Of a stretch of DNA of 64,000 nucleotides, positions 42,170 to 50,771 are shown piece after piece. A model generated the notes under the pieces. It did no database searches. It was not told the DNA's origin and saw nothing but the letters and a program-made list of their open reading frames with translations. The stretch is from positions 620,001 through 684,000 of the forward strand of contig NZ_CP015243.1 in NCBI RefSeq assembly GCF_001648175.1, read 5' to 3'. Made by a program: the position numbers and the translations under genes. Position 1 is the stretch's first letter. The number at the start of each line of letters is the position of its first letter. Origin of the DNA: Halotalea alkalilenta. GTDB lineage: Bacteria; Pseudomonadota; Gammaproteobacteria; Pseudomonadales; Halomonadaceae.

Positions 42170-42724
42170 TCAGAGCATCCAGGGTTCGAACAGTGCGCGG
42201 CGATCGACGCTCTCGCCCGAGAGCATGAATTCGCCTTCGCCGCGGTAGTGGAAGGTGCGTGGCGGCGGACCGGGGATCGCTTGGGCCGCCACCACTTCGA
42301 AGATGAAGAAATCGTAGCGCTCGACCAGCGCGTCATCGAACAATTGGCACTCGAAGCAGGCGTGGCAGTCGAGCAGCCGCGGTGCGGCGACCTTGCTGCC
42401 TGCACGGGCATTGAGGCCGAACTCGGCGAACTTGTCGCGCTCCGAGCCCGAGCAGTTGCCGATCCGTACCGCGGTGTCGAGCAGCGCCTCCCCAGGCAGG
42501 TTGAGTACGCACTGCGAACTCGAGCGGACCAAGTGATGGCTGTGATTGGCCCGTGAGATCACGCAGCCGACCAATGATGGAGAGAACTCCATCACTGTGT
42601 GCCAGCCGAGCGTCATCACATCGCGCTCGCCATCGTGTGCGCTGGTGAGCAGCAGGATCGGCCCCGGCTCGAGGTAGCGGCGTACGTTCTCGACGGGAAA
42701 AGCGCGTTTGCGCGGGCGGCCCAT
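42170..42724 (-). CDS. Flavin reductase-like (FMN-binding split barrel) protein
   Basis: 184 residues; GGAG six bases before the ATG. Split-barrel pattern: VENVRRYLEPGPILLLTSAH, MTLGWHTVMEFSPSLVGCVI, HLVRSSSQCVLNLPGEALLD, then HACFECQLFDDALVERYDFF. This FlaR/DIM6-type domain binds FMN and reduces flavin or acts with a monooxygenase. Three cysteines cluster in DCHACFEC. It lies upstream of trxC in one unit. No partner oxygenase is adjacent. Confidence 0.87.
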   Translation of the reverse strand: MGRPRKRAFPVENVRRYLEPGPILLLTSAHDGERDVMTLGWHTVMEFSPSLVGCVISRANHSHHLVRSSSQCVLNLPGEALLDTAVRIGNCSGSERDKFAEFGLNARAGSKVAAPRLLDCHACFECQLFDDALVERYDFFIFEVVAAQAIPGPPPRTFHYRGEGEFMLSGESVDRRALFEPWML

Positions 42725-42818
42725 CGCGATCTCCAGTGGAAAGCCTCACTTGAGATTAGGCCGCGCCGGCCCGGCTTGCTAGTCGAAGTGTTCGAGCAAA
42801 GCGATACCGGGGCTCGCT

Positions 42819-44192
42819 TCAGCGGCGGTCTAGCCAGACGGTCTGTGGATTGCAGAACTCGCGGATACCGAAGTGGGAGAGCTCACGACCGTAGCCGCTC
42901 ATTTTCACTCCGCCGATCGGCACTCGCGGATCGGAAGTGGTCGAGCCGTTGATGAACACGCCGCCGCTTTCGAATCGTGCCGCGAGCCTTTTGGCGCGCT
43001 CCACGTCAGCGCTCCACAGCGCGCCTGAGAGCCCGAAGCGGCTGTCATTGGCGAGTTCGATCGCGTGCTCGGCGTCGCGGGCCTCGATCAGCGCGGCGAG
43101 CGGGCCGAAGGTCTCCTCCTCGAAGGCCACCATCGTCGGGGTCACGCCATCGAGCACGGTGACCGGGTAGTGATTCCCAGGGCCAGGCAGCGGCTCGCCG
43201 CCGAGCAGCAGGCGTGCGCCCTGGGCGATGCTCTTCTCCACTTGGCCGTGCAGCTCGTCGCGCAGGTCGCGGCGCGCCATCGGGCCGATGTCGGTCGCCG
43301 GATCACGCGGGTCACCGACCTTGAGTGCGCCAGCGCGAGCGAGGAAGCGCTCGCGGAAGGCCGGCATCAGTGCGGCCTCGACGATGATCCGCTTGGCCGC
43401 GACGCAGACCTGCCCCGCGTTGGCGAAGCGCGCCTGAACGGCGGCTTCGACCGCGGCGTCGAGATCGGCATCGGCGAGTACCACGAAGGGGTCCGATCCG
43501 CCGAGCTCGAGCACGCTCTTCTTCAAAGCCGCGCCTGCGCGGGCGGCGATCTGCGATCCCGCGCGTACGCTGGCGGTGACCGCCACGGCGCGCACCCGTG
43601 GGTCGTCGATCAGCATGCCGACCTGGCCGGGCTCGACGTTGACCAGCTCGAACAGTCCTTCTGCCAATCCCGCCGCGCGCCAGGCTTCGGCCAGTTCAGT
43701 GGCCGAGCCGACCACGCTCGGCGCCGGCTTGAGCAGGTAGGCGTTGCCCGAGAGCAGGATCGGCACGGCGTTGCGCATCGCCTGCCACAGCGGGAAATTC
43801 CACGGCATTACCGCGAGCACCGTGCCCAGCGGGCGATACGCGATCCATGCTTTGCCCTCGAGTCCCGGCGCCGGCTCATCAGCAAGCATCGCAGGTCCAT
43901 GCTCGGCGTACCATTCGCAGAGCCTGGCGCATTTTTCGACCTCGGCGTGCGCCTCGCGCAGGGTCTTGCCCATCTCGGCGACCATGGTGTCGGCTAGCCG
44001 GTCGGCCCGCTGGCGCAGCTGGGCGGCCATGCTGGTCAGCGCCGCCACCCGCCGCTCGAGCGGCGTATCGCGCCATGCGACGAAGGCGCGGTCGGCGGCG
44101 GCGAGGCGCGCCAGCGCGGCGTGGTCGTCGAGATAGGGATGATCGGCGATCGGCTGGCCGGTATGGGGATCGATCGAGACGGCGGCGGTCAT
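42819..44192 (-). CDS. sad: NAD(P)-dependent succinate-semialdehyde dehydrogenase (Sad/YneI-like)
   Basis: 457 residues. Aldehyde dehydrogenase features: VMPWNFPLWQAMRNAVPILL (cofactor site), KKSVLELGGSDPFVVLADAD with the general-base Glu, and NAGQVCVAAKRIIVE with the nucleophilic Cys. Closest in style to E. coli Sad (YneI), about 460 residues, rather than GabD. It oxidises succinate semialdehyde to succinate. It starts 24 bases after gabT, so gabT-sad form the GABA degradation operon, under the divergent MocR/GabR-type regulator. Confidence 0.92.
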   Translation of the reverse strand: MTAAVSIDPHTGQPIADHPYLDDHAALARLAAADRAFVAWRDTPLERRVAALTSMAAQLRQRADRLADTMVAEMGKTLREAHAEVEKCARLCEWYAEHGPAMLADEPAPGLEGKAWIAYRPLGTVLAVMPWNFPLWQAMRNAVPILLSGNAYLLKPAPSVVGSATELAEAWRAAGLAEGLFELVNVEPGQVGMLIDDPRVRAVAVTASVRAGSQIAARAGAALKKSVLELGGSDPFVVLADADLDAAVEAAVQARFANAGQVCVAAKRIIVEAALMPAFRERFLARAGALKVGDPRDPATDIGPMARRDLRDELHGQVEKSIAQGARLLLGGEPLPGPGNHYPVTVLDGVTPTMVAFEEETFGPLAALIEARDAEHAIELANDSRFGLSGALWSADVERAKRLAARFESGGVFINGSTTSDPRVPIGGVKMSGYGRELSHFGIREFCNPQTVWLDRR

Positions 44193-44216
44193 TTTAGGCT
44201 CCGGGTAGGCTTGCGA

Positions 44217-45485
44217 TCAGATCGAGGCGTCGATCGAGGCTTCGAGCAGGTCGAGAGCCTCGCTGAATACCTCGTCCTGAATGGTCAGCGGATAAAGGAA
44301 GCGGATCACATTGGCGTGGACACCGCAGGTCAGCAGCAGCAGGCCGCGAGACAGCGCGGTCTGCTGGATTCGCGTCGCCAGCGCCGCATCCGGCTTGCCC
44401 TCGAGATCGAAGAACTCGGCCGCGACCATGCTGCCGAGGCCGCGTACGTCCTTGAGCTGCGGATGGCGGCGCTGGATGGTGGCGAGCCGCTCGCGCAACC
44501 CGCTACCGAGCGCGTCCGCACGCGCCAGCAGTTGCTCCTCCTCGATCACCTCGATCACCGCCTGGGCCGATGCGATAGCCAATGGGTTGCCGGCATAGGT
44601 GCCGCCGAGCGCACCGGGAATCGGCGCATCCATCAGCTCAGCGCGGCCGACGATGCCGGAAAGCGGCATGCCGCCGGCCAGGCTCTTGGCGAAGGTGGTG
44701 ATGTCGGCGGCCTGCGCGAAGTGCTGCATGGCGAAGAACTTGCCGGTGCGGGCGAAGCCACTTTGCACTTCATCAGCGATCATCACGATGCCATGCTGGT
44801 CGCAGATCGCACGAATGCGCGCGACGAACTCCTGGGGGGCGGCATAGAAGCCGCCTTCGCCCTGGACCGGCTCGAAGATGATCGCCGCGACCCGGCTCGG
44901 CTCGACGTCGCACTTGAACAGCTGCTCGAGCGCGCTGATCGAGTCGTCGACCGAGACGCCGTGGAGCGCGTTGGGGAACGGTGCGCGATAGATGTCGCCC
45001 GGCAGGGCGCCTGTGCCGATCTTGTAGGGCGCGGTCTTGCCGGTCAGCGCCAGGGTCAGCGCGGTGCGGCCGTGAAAGGCGCCACGGAAGGCGATCACCG
45101 CTGAGCGCTTGGTCGCGATGCGTGCGACCTTGATCGCGTTCTCGACCGCTTCGGCGCCTGTGGTGAAAAACGCCGCCTTCTTGGCGAAATCGCCGTGGGC
45201 ACGCGCGGTGATCTTGCTCGCGAGCTCGGCGTAGCCGGCGTAGGGCACGATCTGGTAGGCGGTGTGGGTGAAGCGCTCGAGCTGTGCGCGGATCGCCTCG
45301 AGCAGCTTCGGATGGCGGTGGCCGGTATTGAGTACCGCGATGCCGGCGGCGAAGTCGATGTAGCGGTTGCCGTCGATGTCCCAAAGCTCAGCGTTCTCGG
45401 CACGCGCGGCATGGAAGTCGCACATCACACCGACACCGCGGGAGACGTGGTCGTGGCGCAGTTGAACGAGCTGTTCGTTGTTCAT
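44217..45485 (-). CDS. gabT: 4-aminobutyrate aminotransferase (GabT)
   Basis: Start at 45485 (MNNEQLVQLRHDHVSRGVGV), GAGGA seven bases upstream; 422 residues. Class III aminotransferase signatures: GIAVLNTGHRHPKLLEAIRA, TTGAEAVENAIKVARIAT, IIFEPVQGEGGFY, the acidic residue in IVMIADEVQSGFARTGKFFA, and the PLP lysine in TTFAKSLAGGMPLSG. It moves the amino group of GABA to 2-oxoglutarate, giving succinate semialdehyde for the next enzyme. Divergent from the MocR regulator with 121 bases between starts. Confidence 0.95.
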   Translation of the reverse strand: MNNEQLVQLRHDHVSRGVGVMCDFHAARAENAELWDIDGNRYIDFAAGIAVLNTGHRHPKLLEAIRAQLERFTHTAYQIVPYAGYAELASKITARAHGDFAKKAAFFTTGAEAVENAIKVARIATKRSAVIAFRGAFHGRTALTLALTGKTAPYKIGTGALPGDIYRAPFPNALHGVSVDDSISALEQLFKCDVEPSRVAAIIFEPVQGEGGFYAAPQEFVARIRAICDQHGIVMIADEVQSGFARTGKFFAMQHFAQAADITTFAKSLAGGMPLSGIVGRAELMDAPIPGALGGTYAGNPLAIASAQAVIEVIEEEQLLARADALGSGLRERLATIQRRHPQLKDVRGLGSMVAAEFFDLEGKPDAALATRIQQTALSRGLLLLTCGVHANVIRFLYPLTIQDEVFSEALDLLEASIDASI

Positions 45486-45556
45486 TGTTCGATCCTCGGA
45501 GGGGGCTGGCGGGAATAGGCGATAGTGGGGAAGATTGTTAGGTCTATTGGCCCTTG

Positions 45557-45579
45557 GGTAAAGATCCAATCATGGTAAA
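45557..45579. promoter_or_regulatory. Direct repeat GGTAAA x2 in the gabT/gabR gap
   Basis: GGTAAA occurs at 45557-45562 and 45574-45579, 17 bases apart, together with ATTGG and CCAAT arms around the first copy. MocR/GabR proteins bind paired direct repeats between divergent genes, so this is a candidate operator. Short motif; low specificity. Confidence 0.35.
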
Positions 45580-45606
45580 CCGAAGGGGCCATTTCGAGGA
45601 TGAAAC

Positions 45607-47088
45607 ATGCGCGACCTGTGGCTTGAACATCTCCAGCTGCGCTTGCCGCAGCGCGCTGATGCGCTGCTCGGCGAGCGGCTCTATGGCTGCATCCGTCAAG
45701 CGATCCTCGATGGGGTGTTCGCGACTGGCAGCCGGCTGCCGGCCTCGCGCGAGCTGGCTCAAGGGCTCGGCATTTCGCGCAATACGGTGACCAAGGTGTT
45801 CGATCAGCTGCTGGTCGAAGGTTTCCTCACCGCGCGGGTCGGTAGCGGTACCTTCGTTGCCGATCTCGACAGCGCCTACCCGCTGCGCCAGCCCGGCGGC
45901 GCCCTGCCCGACGCCGGCAGCGACGCGCCGACCGGCCTGTCGCGACGCGGAGCCGCGCTGATCGAGCATGCCAGCGCCTCGGTACGTCAATGGGGAGCGT
46001 TCATGCCGGGCGTGCCCGACGTGCGGCTTTTTCCCCACGTGCGATTGCAGCGTCGGCTGGCGGCGCTCTCCGCCAGTGCCGCACCGGGGATGCTGAGCTA
46101 TCCGGAGCAGGGCGGCGATCCGCAGCTGCGCCGTGCGCTCGCCAACCACCTGACCTTGGTGCGTGGGGTGCACTGCGCGCCGGAGCGAATCCTGATCACC
46201 GAGGGCCTGCACCAGGGCATCGACCTGATCAGCCGCCTGCTGGCCGACCCCGGAGACCTCGCCTGGCTCGAGGAGCCCGGCTACTGGGGCATTCGACGGC
46301 TGCTCGAGATCAACGGGCTCGATACCCAGCCAGTGGCGGTCGACGACGAGGGGATGCGCCCCGAGGAGCCGTTCGGACGCCCTCCCCGGCTGATCTTCAC
46401 CACGCCGTCGCACCATTATCCGCTCGGCGCGGTGATGAGTATCCAGCGTCGCCGCCAGCTGCTCGATCTGGCCCGGCGCTTCGATGCGCTGATCGTCGAG
46501 GACGACTACGACAGCGAATTCCGCTACTCGGGCAGTCCGATTCCCTCGCTGCAAGGACTCGAGCCCGGAGCGCCGGTGATCTACGCCGGCACCTTCAGCA
46601 AGACCATCTATCCGGGGCTGAGAATAGCCTACCTGGTCCTGCCCGAGGCGCTCGCCGAAGGCTTCTCCAGCGCTTACCTGGATCTCCATCGCGGCGGCCA
46701 TGGATTGACCCAGCGGGCGCTGGCGGAGTTCATCGACAGCGGCGAGTACGCTCGTCATGTCAGGCGTATGCGCAGCGTATACGGCCGCCGCCGCGAGCAG
46801 TTGAGCAGCCTGATCGACGCACGCTTCGGCACCAGCCTGCTGCCCGCGGACGCCCGCGACCGGGCCGGCCTCCACCTGGTGCTGCAACTGCCCGACGCGG
46901 TCGATGACGTCGCGCTGGCCAGAGAATCCGCGGCCCAGGGGGTACTGGTCCGGCCGCTGTCGTGCTACTACGCAGGCGAGACCGTGCGACGCGGGCTGAT
47001 GCTCGGCTATGCCAGCGTCGACGAAAGCGAGATGTGTGTGCCCTTCGAACGCCTCGCCGCCTGCATCGAACGCGCCATGGCTGAATGA
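45607..47088 (+). CDS. gabR: MocR/GabR-family PLP-dependent transcriptional regulator
   Basis: 493 residues; GAGGAT before the ATG. N-terminal GntR-type winged HTH at about 15-80 (CIRQAILDGVFATGSRLPAS, GISRNTVTKVFDQLLVEGFL), a Pro/Gly linker, then a class-I aminotransferase-like domain (FMPGVPDVRLFPHV, ITEGLHQGIDLISRLLADPGD, IVEDDYDSEFRYSG, with the PLP lysine in YAGTFSKTIYPGLR). In GabR, GABA reacts with the bound PLP and switches on gabT and gabD. The divergent gabT-sad pair supports that role here. Confidence 0.92.
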   Translation: MRDLWLEHLQLRLPQRADALLGERLYGCIRQAILDGVFATGSRLPASRELAQGLGISRNTVTKVFDQLLVEGFLTARVGSGTFVADLDSAYPLRQPGGALPDAGSDAPTGLSRRGAALIEHASASVRQWGAFMPGVPDVRLFPHVRLQRRLAALSASAAPGMLSYPEQGGDPQLRRALANHLTLVRGVHCAPERILITEGLHQGIDLISRLLADPGDLAWLEEPGYWGIRRLLEINGLDTQPVAVDDEGMRPEEPFGRPPRLIFTTPSHHYPLGAVMSIQRRRQLLDLARRFDALIVEDDYDSEFRYSGSPIPSLQGLEPGAPVIYAGTFSKTIYPGLRIAYLVLPEALAEGFSSAYLDLHRGGHGLTQRALAEFIDSGEYARHVRRMRSVYGRRREQLSSLIDARFGTSLLPADARDRAGLHLVLQLPDAVDDVALARESAAQGVLVRPLSCYYAGETVRRGLMLGYASVDESEMCVPFERLAACIERAMAE

Positions 47089-47224
47089 ACCAGGGGCGCG
47101 AAGGCTTTTCGCCCGTGCTATCGGTATTTCGCTTAGTGTCCGGATGCATCGCGTGACGCGCGGCAGACATCCAGATCGGTGGCGCTTATCCTGGCGCATA
47201 TTCCAACCGGTGCGAGGAGATACG

Positions 47225-47608
47225 ATGGAAGTCGATAAGCCCGAGGTGCTGCGTGAAGTGAACGCGGCCTGCGATCGCTATGAGGAAGCGTTGATGAGCA
47301 ACGACCTGGATACCCTCGATGCGCTGTTCCTCGATGCTCCTCAAACGCTGCGCTACGGCGTCGGTGAGAATCTCTACGGGATCGACGAGATTCGTGCTTT
47401 TCGTCTTGCGCGCCCCGGCGGCTCGCCGAGCCGCCGGGTGCTGAAGCGGGTGGTGTCGAGCTTCGGCGATGATTTCGCCACCTCCAACCTGGAGTTCCAG
47501 CGTGAAGGCAGCGACAAGATCGGTCGCCAGAGTCAGACCTGGCTGCGTACCGACGAAGGCTGGCGAATCGTCGCCGCCCATGTCTCGCTGATGGGCAGCT
47601 CGCATTGA
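47225..47608 (+). CDS. hpxZ: HpxZ/AtzH-like protein (DUF3225, NTF2 fold)
   Basis: 127 residues; GAGGAG before the ATG. The NTF2-like fold reads VNAACDRYEEALMSNDLDTL, FLDAPQTLRYGVGENLYGID, ARPGGSPSRRVLKRVVSSFG, QSQTWLRTDEGWRIVAAHVS. The RYGVGENLYG and RIVAAHVS motifs are typical of HpxZ, found in oxalurate and ureide breakdown operons, and of AtzH-type small subunits. No allantoin, oxalurate or amidase gene is near, so its partner is elsewhere or lost. It directly precedes the repeat array. Confidence 0.8.
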   Translation: MEVDKPEVLREVNAACDRYEEALMSNDLDTLDALFLDAPQTLRYGVGENLYGIDEIRAFRLARPGGSPSRRVLKRVVSSFGDDFATSNLEFQREGSDKIGRQSQTWLRTDEGWRIVAAHVSLMGSSH

Positions 47609-47680
47609 GAGTGTGGCGGTTCCTTGGAGCGCCGCTTGTTCCGAAAGCGGTTCGACGCGCTCACCACATGCTTGGAACGG

Positions 47681-48224
47681 GGCCTCGGCGCCGACCTCCC
47701 CACCTTTCGTCCCGAGCGGCGTCCATGCGCACCGGCTGCAAGCGCCAGCAAAGGCCGGAGGACGCCAGTCGAGAGACCAGGCCTCGGTGCCAGAGCCGTG
47801 GTTCGACTCGGGCCCTCACGGTCTTTGGTGAGGCGGCTTGGGTCGGTGAGGGCCCGGCTCACCACGAACGGGGCTGAGGGACCAAGCCTTGGCGCCAGAG
47901 CCGTGGTTCGACTCGGGCCCCACGGCCTTTGGTGAGGCGGCTTGGATCGGTGAGGGCCCGGCTCACCACGAATGGGGCTGAGAGATCGGGCCTTGGCGCC
48001 GACCTCCCCTCCGTTCGTCCCGAGCGGCGTCCATGCGCAGTAGATGCAAGTATCAGCAAAGGCTGGAGGACGCCAGTCGAGGGACCAGGCCTCGGCGCCA
48101 GAGCCGTGGTTCGACTCGGGCCCATGGCTTTTGGTGAGGCGGCTTGGATCGGTGAGGGCCCGGCTCACCACGAACGGGGCTGAGAGACCAGGCCTCGGCG
48201 CTAGAGCTGTGGTTCGACTCGGCT
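47681..48224. repeat. Interleaved array of two ~100 bp repeat types (A-B-B-A-B-partial B)
   Basis: Type A: 47681-47774 and 47984-48082, sharing TTCGTCCCGAGCGGCGTCCA and GGAGGACGCCAGTCGAG. Type B: 47775-47879, 47880-47983, 48083-48185 and a partial 48186-48224, sharing CCGTGGTTCGACTCGG, TTTGGTGAGGCGGCTTGG and the hairpin GGTGAGGGCCCGGCTCACC. Copies differ by several substitutions and small indels. The array fills the 750-base gap between hpxZ and the Lrp gene. Long stop-free readings exist on both strands but only because the repeats are GC-rich; codon phase is not kept between units of 99-105 bases. Confidence 0.85.
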
Positions 48225-48358
48225 CGTTCCTCGCTGGCTATCCGAGCATCTCAAGCGAGAAGCGCATCGAGAGACGCGAACGGGGGAGCCATGGCGTTCC
48301 CGCCGGGTTCCTCATCGACTCCGGCTTGGATGAACTTCTTTTTCAAGGGCTGGGATCG

Positions 48359-48805
48359 ATGGATCAACTGGACAACGCACTACTCAATATCCTGATCAAG
48401 GACTCGCGTGTGTCGTATGCCGATATGGCGCGGCAGCTGAACATTTCGCGCGCCTACGCCCGAGTGCGGGTCAAGGCGCTGGTCGACAGCGGGGTGATCG
48501 AGAGCTTCACCACCGTGATCAATCCGGAAAAGCTGGGCAAGAGCATTTCGAACTTCGTCGATCTGACCGTTGCGCCGCATGCGATCGAGCAAGTGGCCGA
48601 GCGGCTGGCATCTACGCTCGAAGTCGTCAGTCTCTACATCATGAGCGATCTGAAGAGCTTGCATGTGCACACCCTGACCGATGGCCCTGAAAGATTCGAA
48701 GCCTTTGTGCGCGAGCATATCTTCAATCATCCCGAGATCCTCTCGGTCAATTGCACGGCTCTGATGACGCGGGTCAAGCACCGGCGCGGCGGCGCTCGGT
48801 TGTAG
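48359..48805 (+). CDS. Lrp/AsnC-family transcriptional regulator
   Basis: Start at 48359 (MDQLDNALLNILIKDSRVSY); 148 residues. HTH (ADMARQLNISRAYARVRVKA LVDSG region) and a RAM ligand-binding domain (VDLTVAPHAIEQVAERLAST, VVSLYIMSDLKSLHVHTLTD, HIFNHPEILSVNCTALMTRV). The pattern is close to the BkdR/AsnC-type single-domain regulators that respond to amino acids. It stands just before a TRAP transporter operon in the same direction and may control it. It follows the repeat array. Confidence 0.9.
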   Translation: MDQLDNALLNILIKDSRVSYADMARQLNISRAYARVRVKALVDSGVIESFTTVINPEKLGKSISNFVDLTVAPHAIEQVAERLASTLEVVSLYIMSDLKSLHVHTLTDGPERFEAFVREHIFNHPEILSVNCTALMTRVKHRRGGARL

Positions 48806-49061
48806 CCTGGGCCGTGCGTTAAATTCGTGCAGCCTAGCGACGCTGGTGCGTAGGTGACATCCGGCAACGGTCGACGCGCCAGAGAAATGGAATGGGGTGG
48901 AAAACGACAGGCTGGATGACAAATGGATGCACATGACGATTCCGGTTTCCATTTCGCTACGAAATAGTGAAGCGCACTGATGCTTTTTAGTGCGCACACT
49001 GATGATTTATTAAGTTATAGTTAATTTATAAGGATAAAATCAATAAGTTACGAGGACATTC
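48806..49061. promoter_or_regulatory. AT-rich promoter region of the TRAP transporter operon
   Basis: A clear drop in GC from about 48960, with runs such as TTATTAAGTTATAGTTAATT and TATAAGGATAAAATC before the leader ORF. No terminator is seen between the Lrp stop and this patch. It is the most AT-rich stretch in this part of the window and probably holds the operon promoter. Confidence 0.5.
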
Positions 49062-49139
49062 ATGGCATGCGGATTGCTATCTGAGCTGAGCTTCGAATTT
49101 ACATTCGTCACTCAATGCATCCTCCATCACCATGAGTAA
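49062..49139 (+). CDS. Leader ORF (25 aa) overlapping the TRAP binding-protein start
   Basis: ATG with a strong ribosome site (GAGGAC, five bases spacing) opens 25 codons, MACGLLSELSFEFTFVTQCI then LHHHE, whose TAA (49137-49139) overlaps the ATG at 49132 of the binding-protein gene by eight bases. The binding-protein gene has no ribosome site of its own, so translational coupling is likely. The three His near the end could allow ribosome stalling, but this is inference. No known family. Confidence 0.5.
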   Translation: MACGLLSELSFEFTFVTQCILHHHE

Positions 49140-50259
49140 GCCTTCGATGAGCCTGAATCGACGCAATTTCCTGGCCAAGAGCGCCATCGCTGCCGGTACT
49201 GGCGCTGGTTTGATCCTCGGTGCCCCTGCGGTGGTCAGGGCGGACAGCAATAGAACGTTCAATTGGAGAATGACCAACGCCTACGCTCCTGGGTCGCCGT
49301 TCTACGTGCAAGGGCCGGGTAGCCCGACCGATTTCTGCCAGCGGGTCGCGTCGATGTCGGGAGGGCGGCTGAGGATCCAGCATTTTGCCGCGGGAGAGCT
49401 GATTCCCGCCCTGGAAGGATTCGACGCGGTGTCCAGCGGTCTGGTGGAGATGAACGCCGCCAACGCATTCTTCTGGTCGGGCAGGGTGCCCGCCGCCCAG
49501 TACTTCACCGCCGTGCCGTTCGGCATGAATACCCAGGGAATGAATGCCTGGATCTACAACGGTGGCGGATTGGCGCTATGGGAGGAGCTGTACGAGCCCT
49601 TCGGCCTGGTGCCGATGCCAATAGGCAACACCGGCACCCAGATGACCGGCTGGTTCCGTCAGCCGCTGGAAAGCGTCGATGATCTCAATGGGCTGCAAAT
49701 GCGCATCCCCGGGCTTGCGGGCAGGGTCTACAGCGAGCTGGGCGTTTCGGTCAGGCTGCTGCCGGGGGGCGAGATATTCCCTGCGCTGGAGCGTGGGGTG
49801 ATCGATGCCGCTGAGTTCGTCGGGCCTTATCAGGACCGGCGCATGGGGCTGCACAACGCGGCGAAGAACTACTACACCACCGGCTGGCACGAGCCGACCA
49901 ACGTCACCGAGCTGATCATCAACAAGGGCGCCTGGGACAGCCTGCCGGAGGATCTCCAGGCCATCGTCAGGAACGCAGCCCAGGCGTGCAACAACGAAAG
50001 CCTTGCCTGGTCCGACGCCGTCAACGCCGACGCATTGGAGGACTTGGTCACCAACGAGGGGGTCATCGCCCGCCCGCTGCCGCCTGAGATCATCGCCCGT
50101 CTGTATGAAGTGACCAACGATACCTTGGCGAGCATGGCCGCGGCCGATCCGGCGACCCAGCGGATACATGAGCACTTCATGGCGTTTCGCTCCAAGTACG
50201 CTTCATGGGCGGCGGTCGGCGAGCGCGGGTTCATGAACCTGGGGGACGGCCGCGCATGA
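49132..50259 (+). CDS. TRAP transporter substrate-binding protein (DctP family)
   Basis: 375 residues with a Tat signal peptide: SLNRRNFLAKSAIAAGTGAG (twin Arg at 10-11) and cleavage near VRA|DS. DctP features include FNWRMTNAYAPGSPFYVQGP, FCQRVASMSGGRLRIQHFAA and the substrate-carboxylate Arg region LNGLQMRIPGLAGRVYSELG, then EVGPYQDRRMGLHNAAKNYY-like (here FVGPYQDRRMGLHNAAKNYY). Tat export suggests folding or metal binding in the cytosol, as for TakP/FcbT-type alpha-keto acid binders of this size. Start codon is uncertain (49132 or 49147). It forms an operon with the two permease genes. Confidence 0.9.
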   Translation: MSKPSMSLNRRNFLAKSAIAAGTGAGLILGAPAVVRADSNRTFNWRMTNAYAPGSPFYVQGPGSPTDFCQRVASMSGGRLRIQHFAAGELIPALEGFDAVSSGLVEMNAANAFFWSGRVPAAQYFTAVPFGMNTQGMNAWIYNGGGLALWEELYEPFGLVPMPIGNTGTQMTGWFRQPLESVDDLNGLQMRIPGLAGRVYSELGVSVRLLPGGEIFPALERGVIDAAEFVGPYQDRRMGLHNAAKNYYTTGWHEPTNVTELIINKGAWDSLPEDLQAIVRNAAQACNNESLAWSDAVNADALEDLVTNEGVIARPLPPEIIARLYEVTNDTLASMAAADPATQRIHEHFMAFRSKYASWAAVGERGFMNLGDGRA

Positions 50260-50771
50260 TGTCCGTGGTCCATGGCATAGAGAGGATCGTCGAGGCAGTG
50301 GGGTGGGTGGCGCGGTGGTGCGTTCTGTTGCTGGTGCTGCTGGTGGCCTTCAACGTGCTGGGGCGCAATTTCCTCGGCTTCAGTTCGGTGGCTTTCCAAG
50401 AGTTCGAATGGCACCTGCTCTCGCCGATCGCGCTGATCGGGATGGCCTATACCCTCAAGCACCGTGCCGACGTCCGGGTCGACTTCCTCTATGAGAAGTT
50501 TCGCCCGCGAGTCCGCGCCGGCATCGATCTGTTCAGCGCTATCGCCACCTGCGCGGTGGGCGGCTTCATCGCATGGGTCGCGTTTCCCTATGTGATGCAG
50601 TCCTATCGGATCGGCGAGGGCTCGCCGGACCCCGGCGGGCTGTCGTACAGGTACCTGCTGAAGTCATTGCTGGTGATCGGCTTCGGCCTGTTCGCGCTGC
50701 AAGGCGTCGCTGATACGCTGCGTGCGCTTTGCACCCTAGCGACCAAGGAAGGCGGGGAGCAGACGCCATGA
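50256..50771 (+). CDS. TRAP transporter small permease (DctQ family)
   Basis: Starts at 50256 (MMSVVHGIERIVEAVGWVAR), overlapping the binding-protein stop as ATGA; 171 residues. Four membrane helices: WCVLLLVLLVAFNVLGRNFL, LLSPIALIGMAYTLKHRADV, DLFSAIATCAVGGFIAWVAF, and SLLVIGFGLFALQGVADTL. The LKHRADVRVDFLYE motif after helix 2 is the DctQ signature. It pairs with the large permease to drive Na+-coupled uptake. Confidence 0.92.
   Translation: MMSVVHGIERIVEAVGWVARWCVLLLVLLVAFNVLGRNFLGFSSVAFQEFEWHLLSPIALIGMAYTLKHRADVRVDFLYEKFRPRVRAGIDLFSAIATCAVGGFIAWVAFPYVMQSYRIGEGSPDPGGLSYRYLLKSLLVIGFGLFALQGVADTLRALCTLATKEGGEQTP

Noticed and set aside
47533..48171. 212-codon minus-strand frame through the repeat array
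   Set aside because: It covers non-coding repeats and enters hpxZ antisense. Repeat units are not multiples of three in length, so the same unit is read in different frames; no ribosome site.
47800..48220. tRNA-like fragments suggested by GGTTCGACTC in B repeats
   Set aside because: The flanking bases do not pair as a T-arm, and no acceptor or anticodon arms were found.
47681..48224. CRISPR array
   Set aside because: Units are about 100 bp, adjacent and of two kinds, without short repeats separated by unique spacers; no cas genes nearby.
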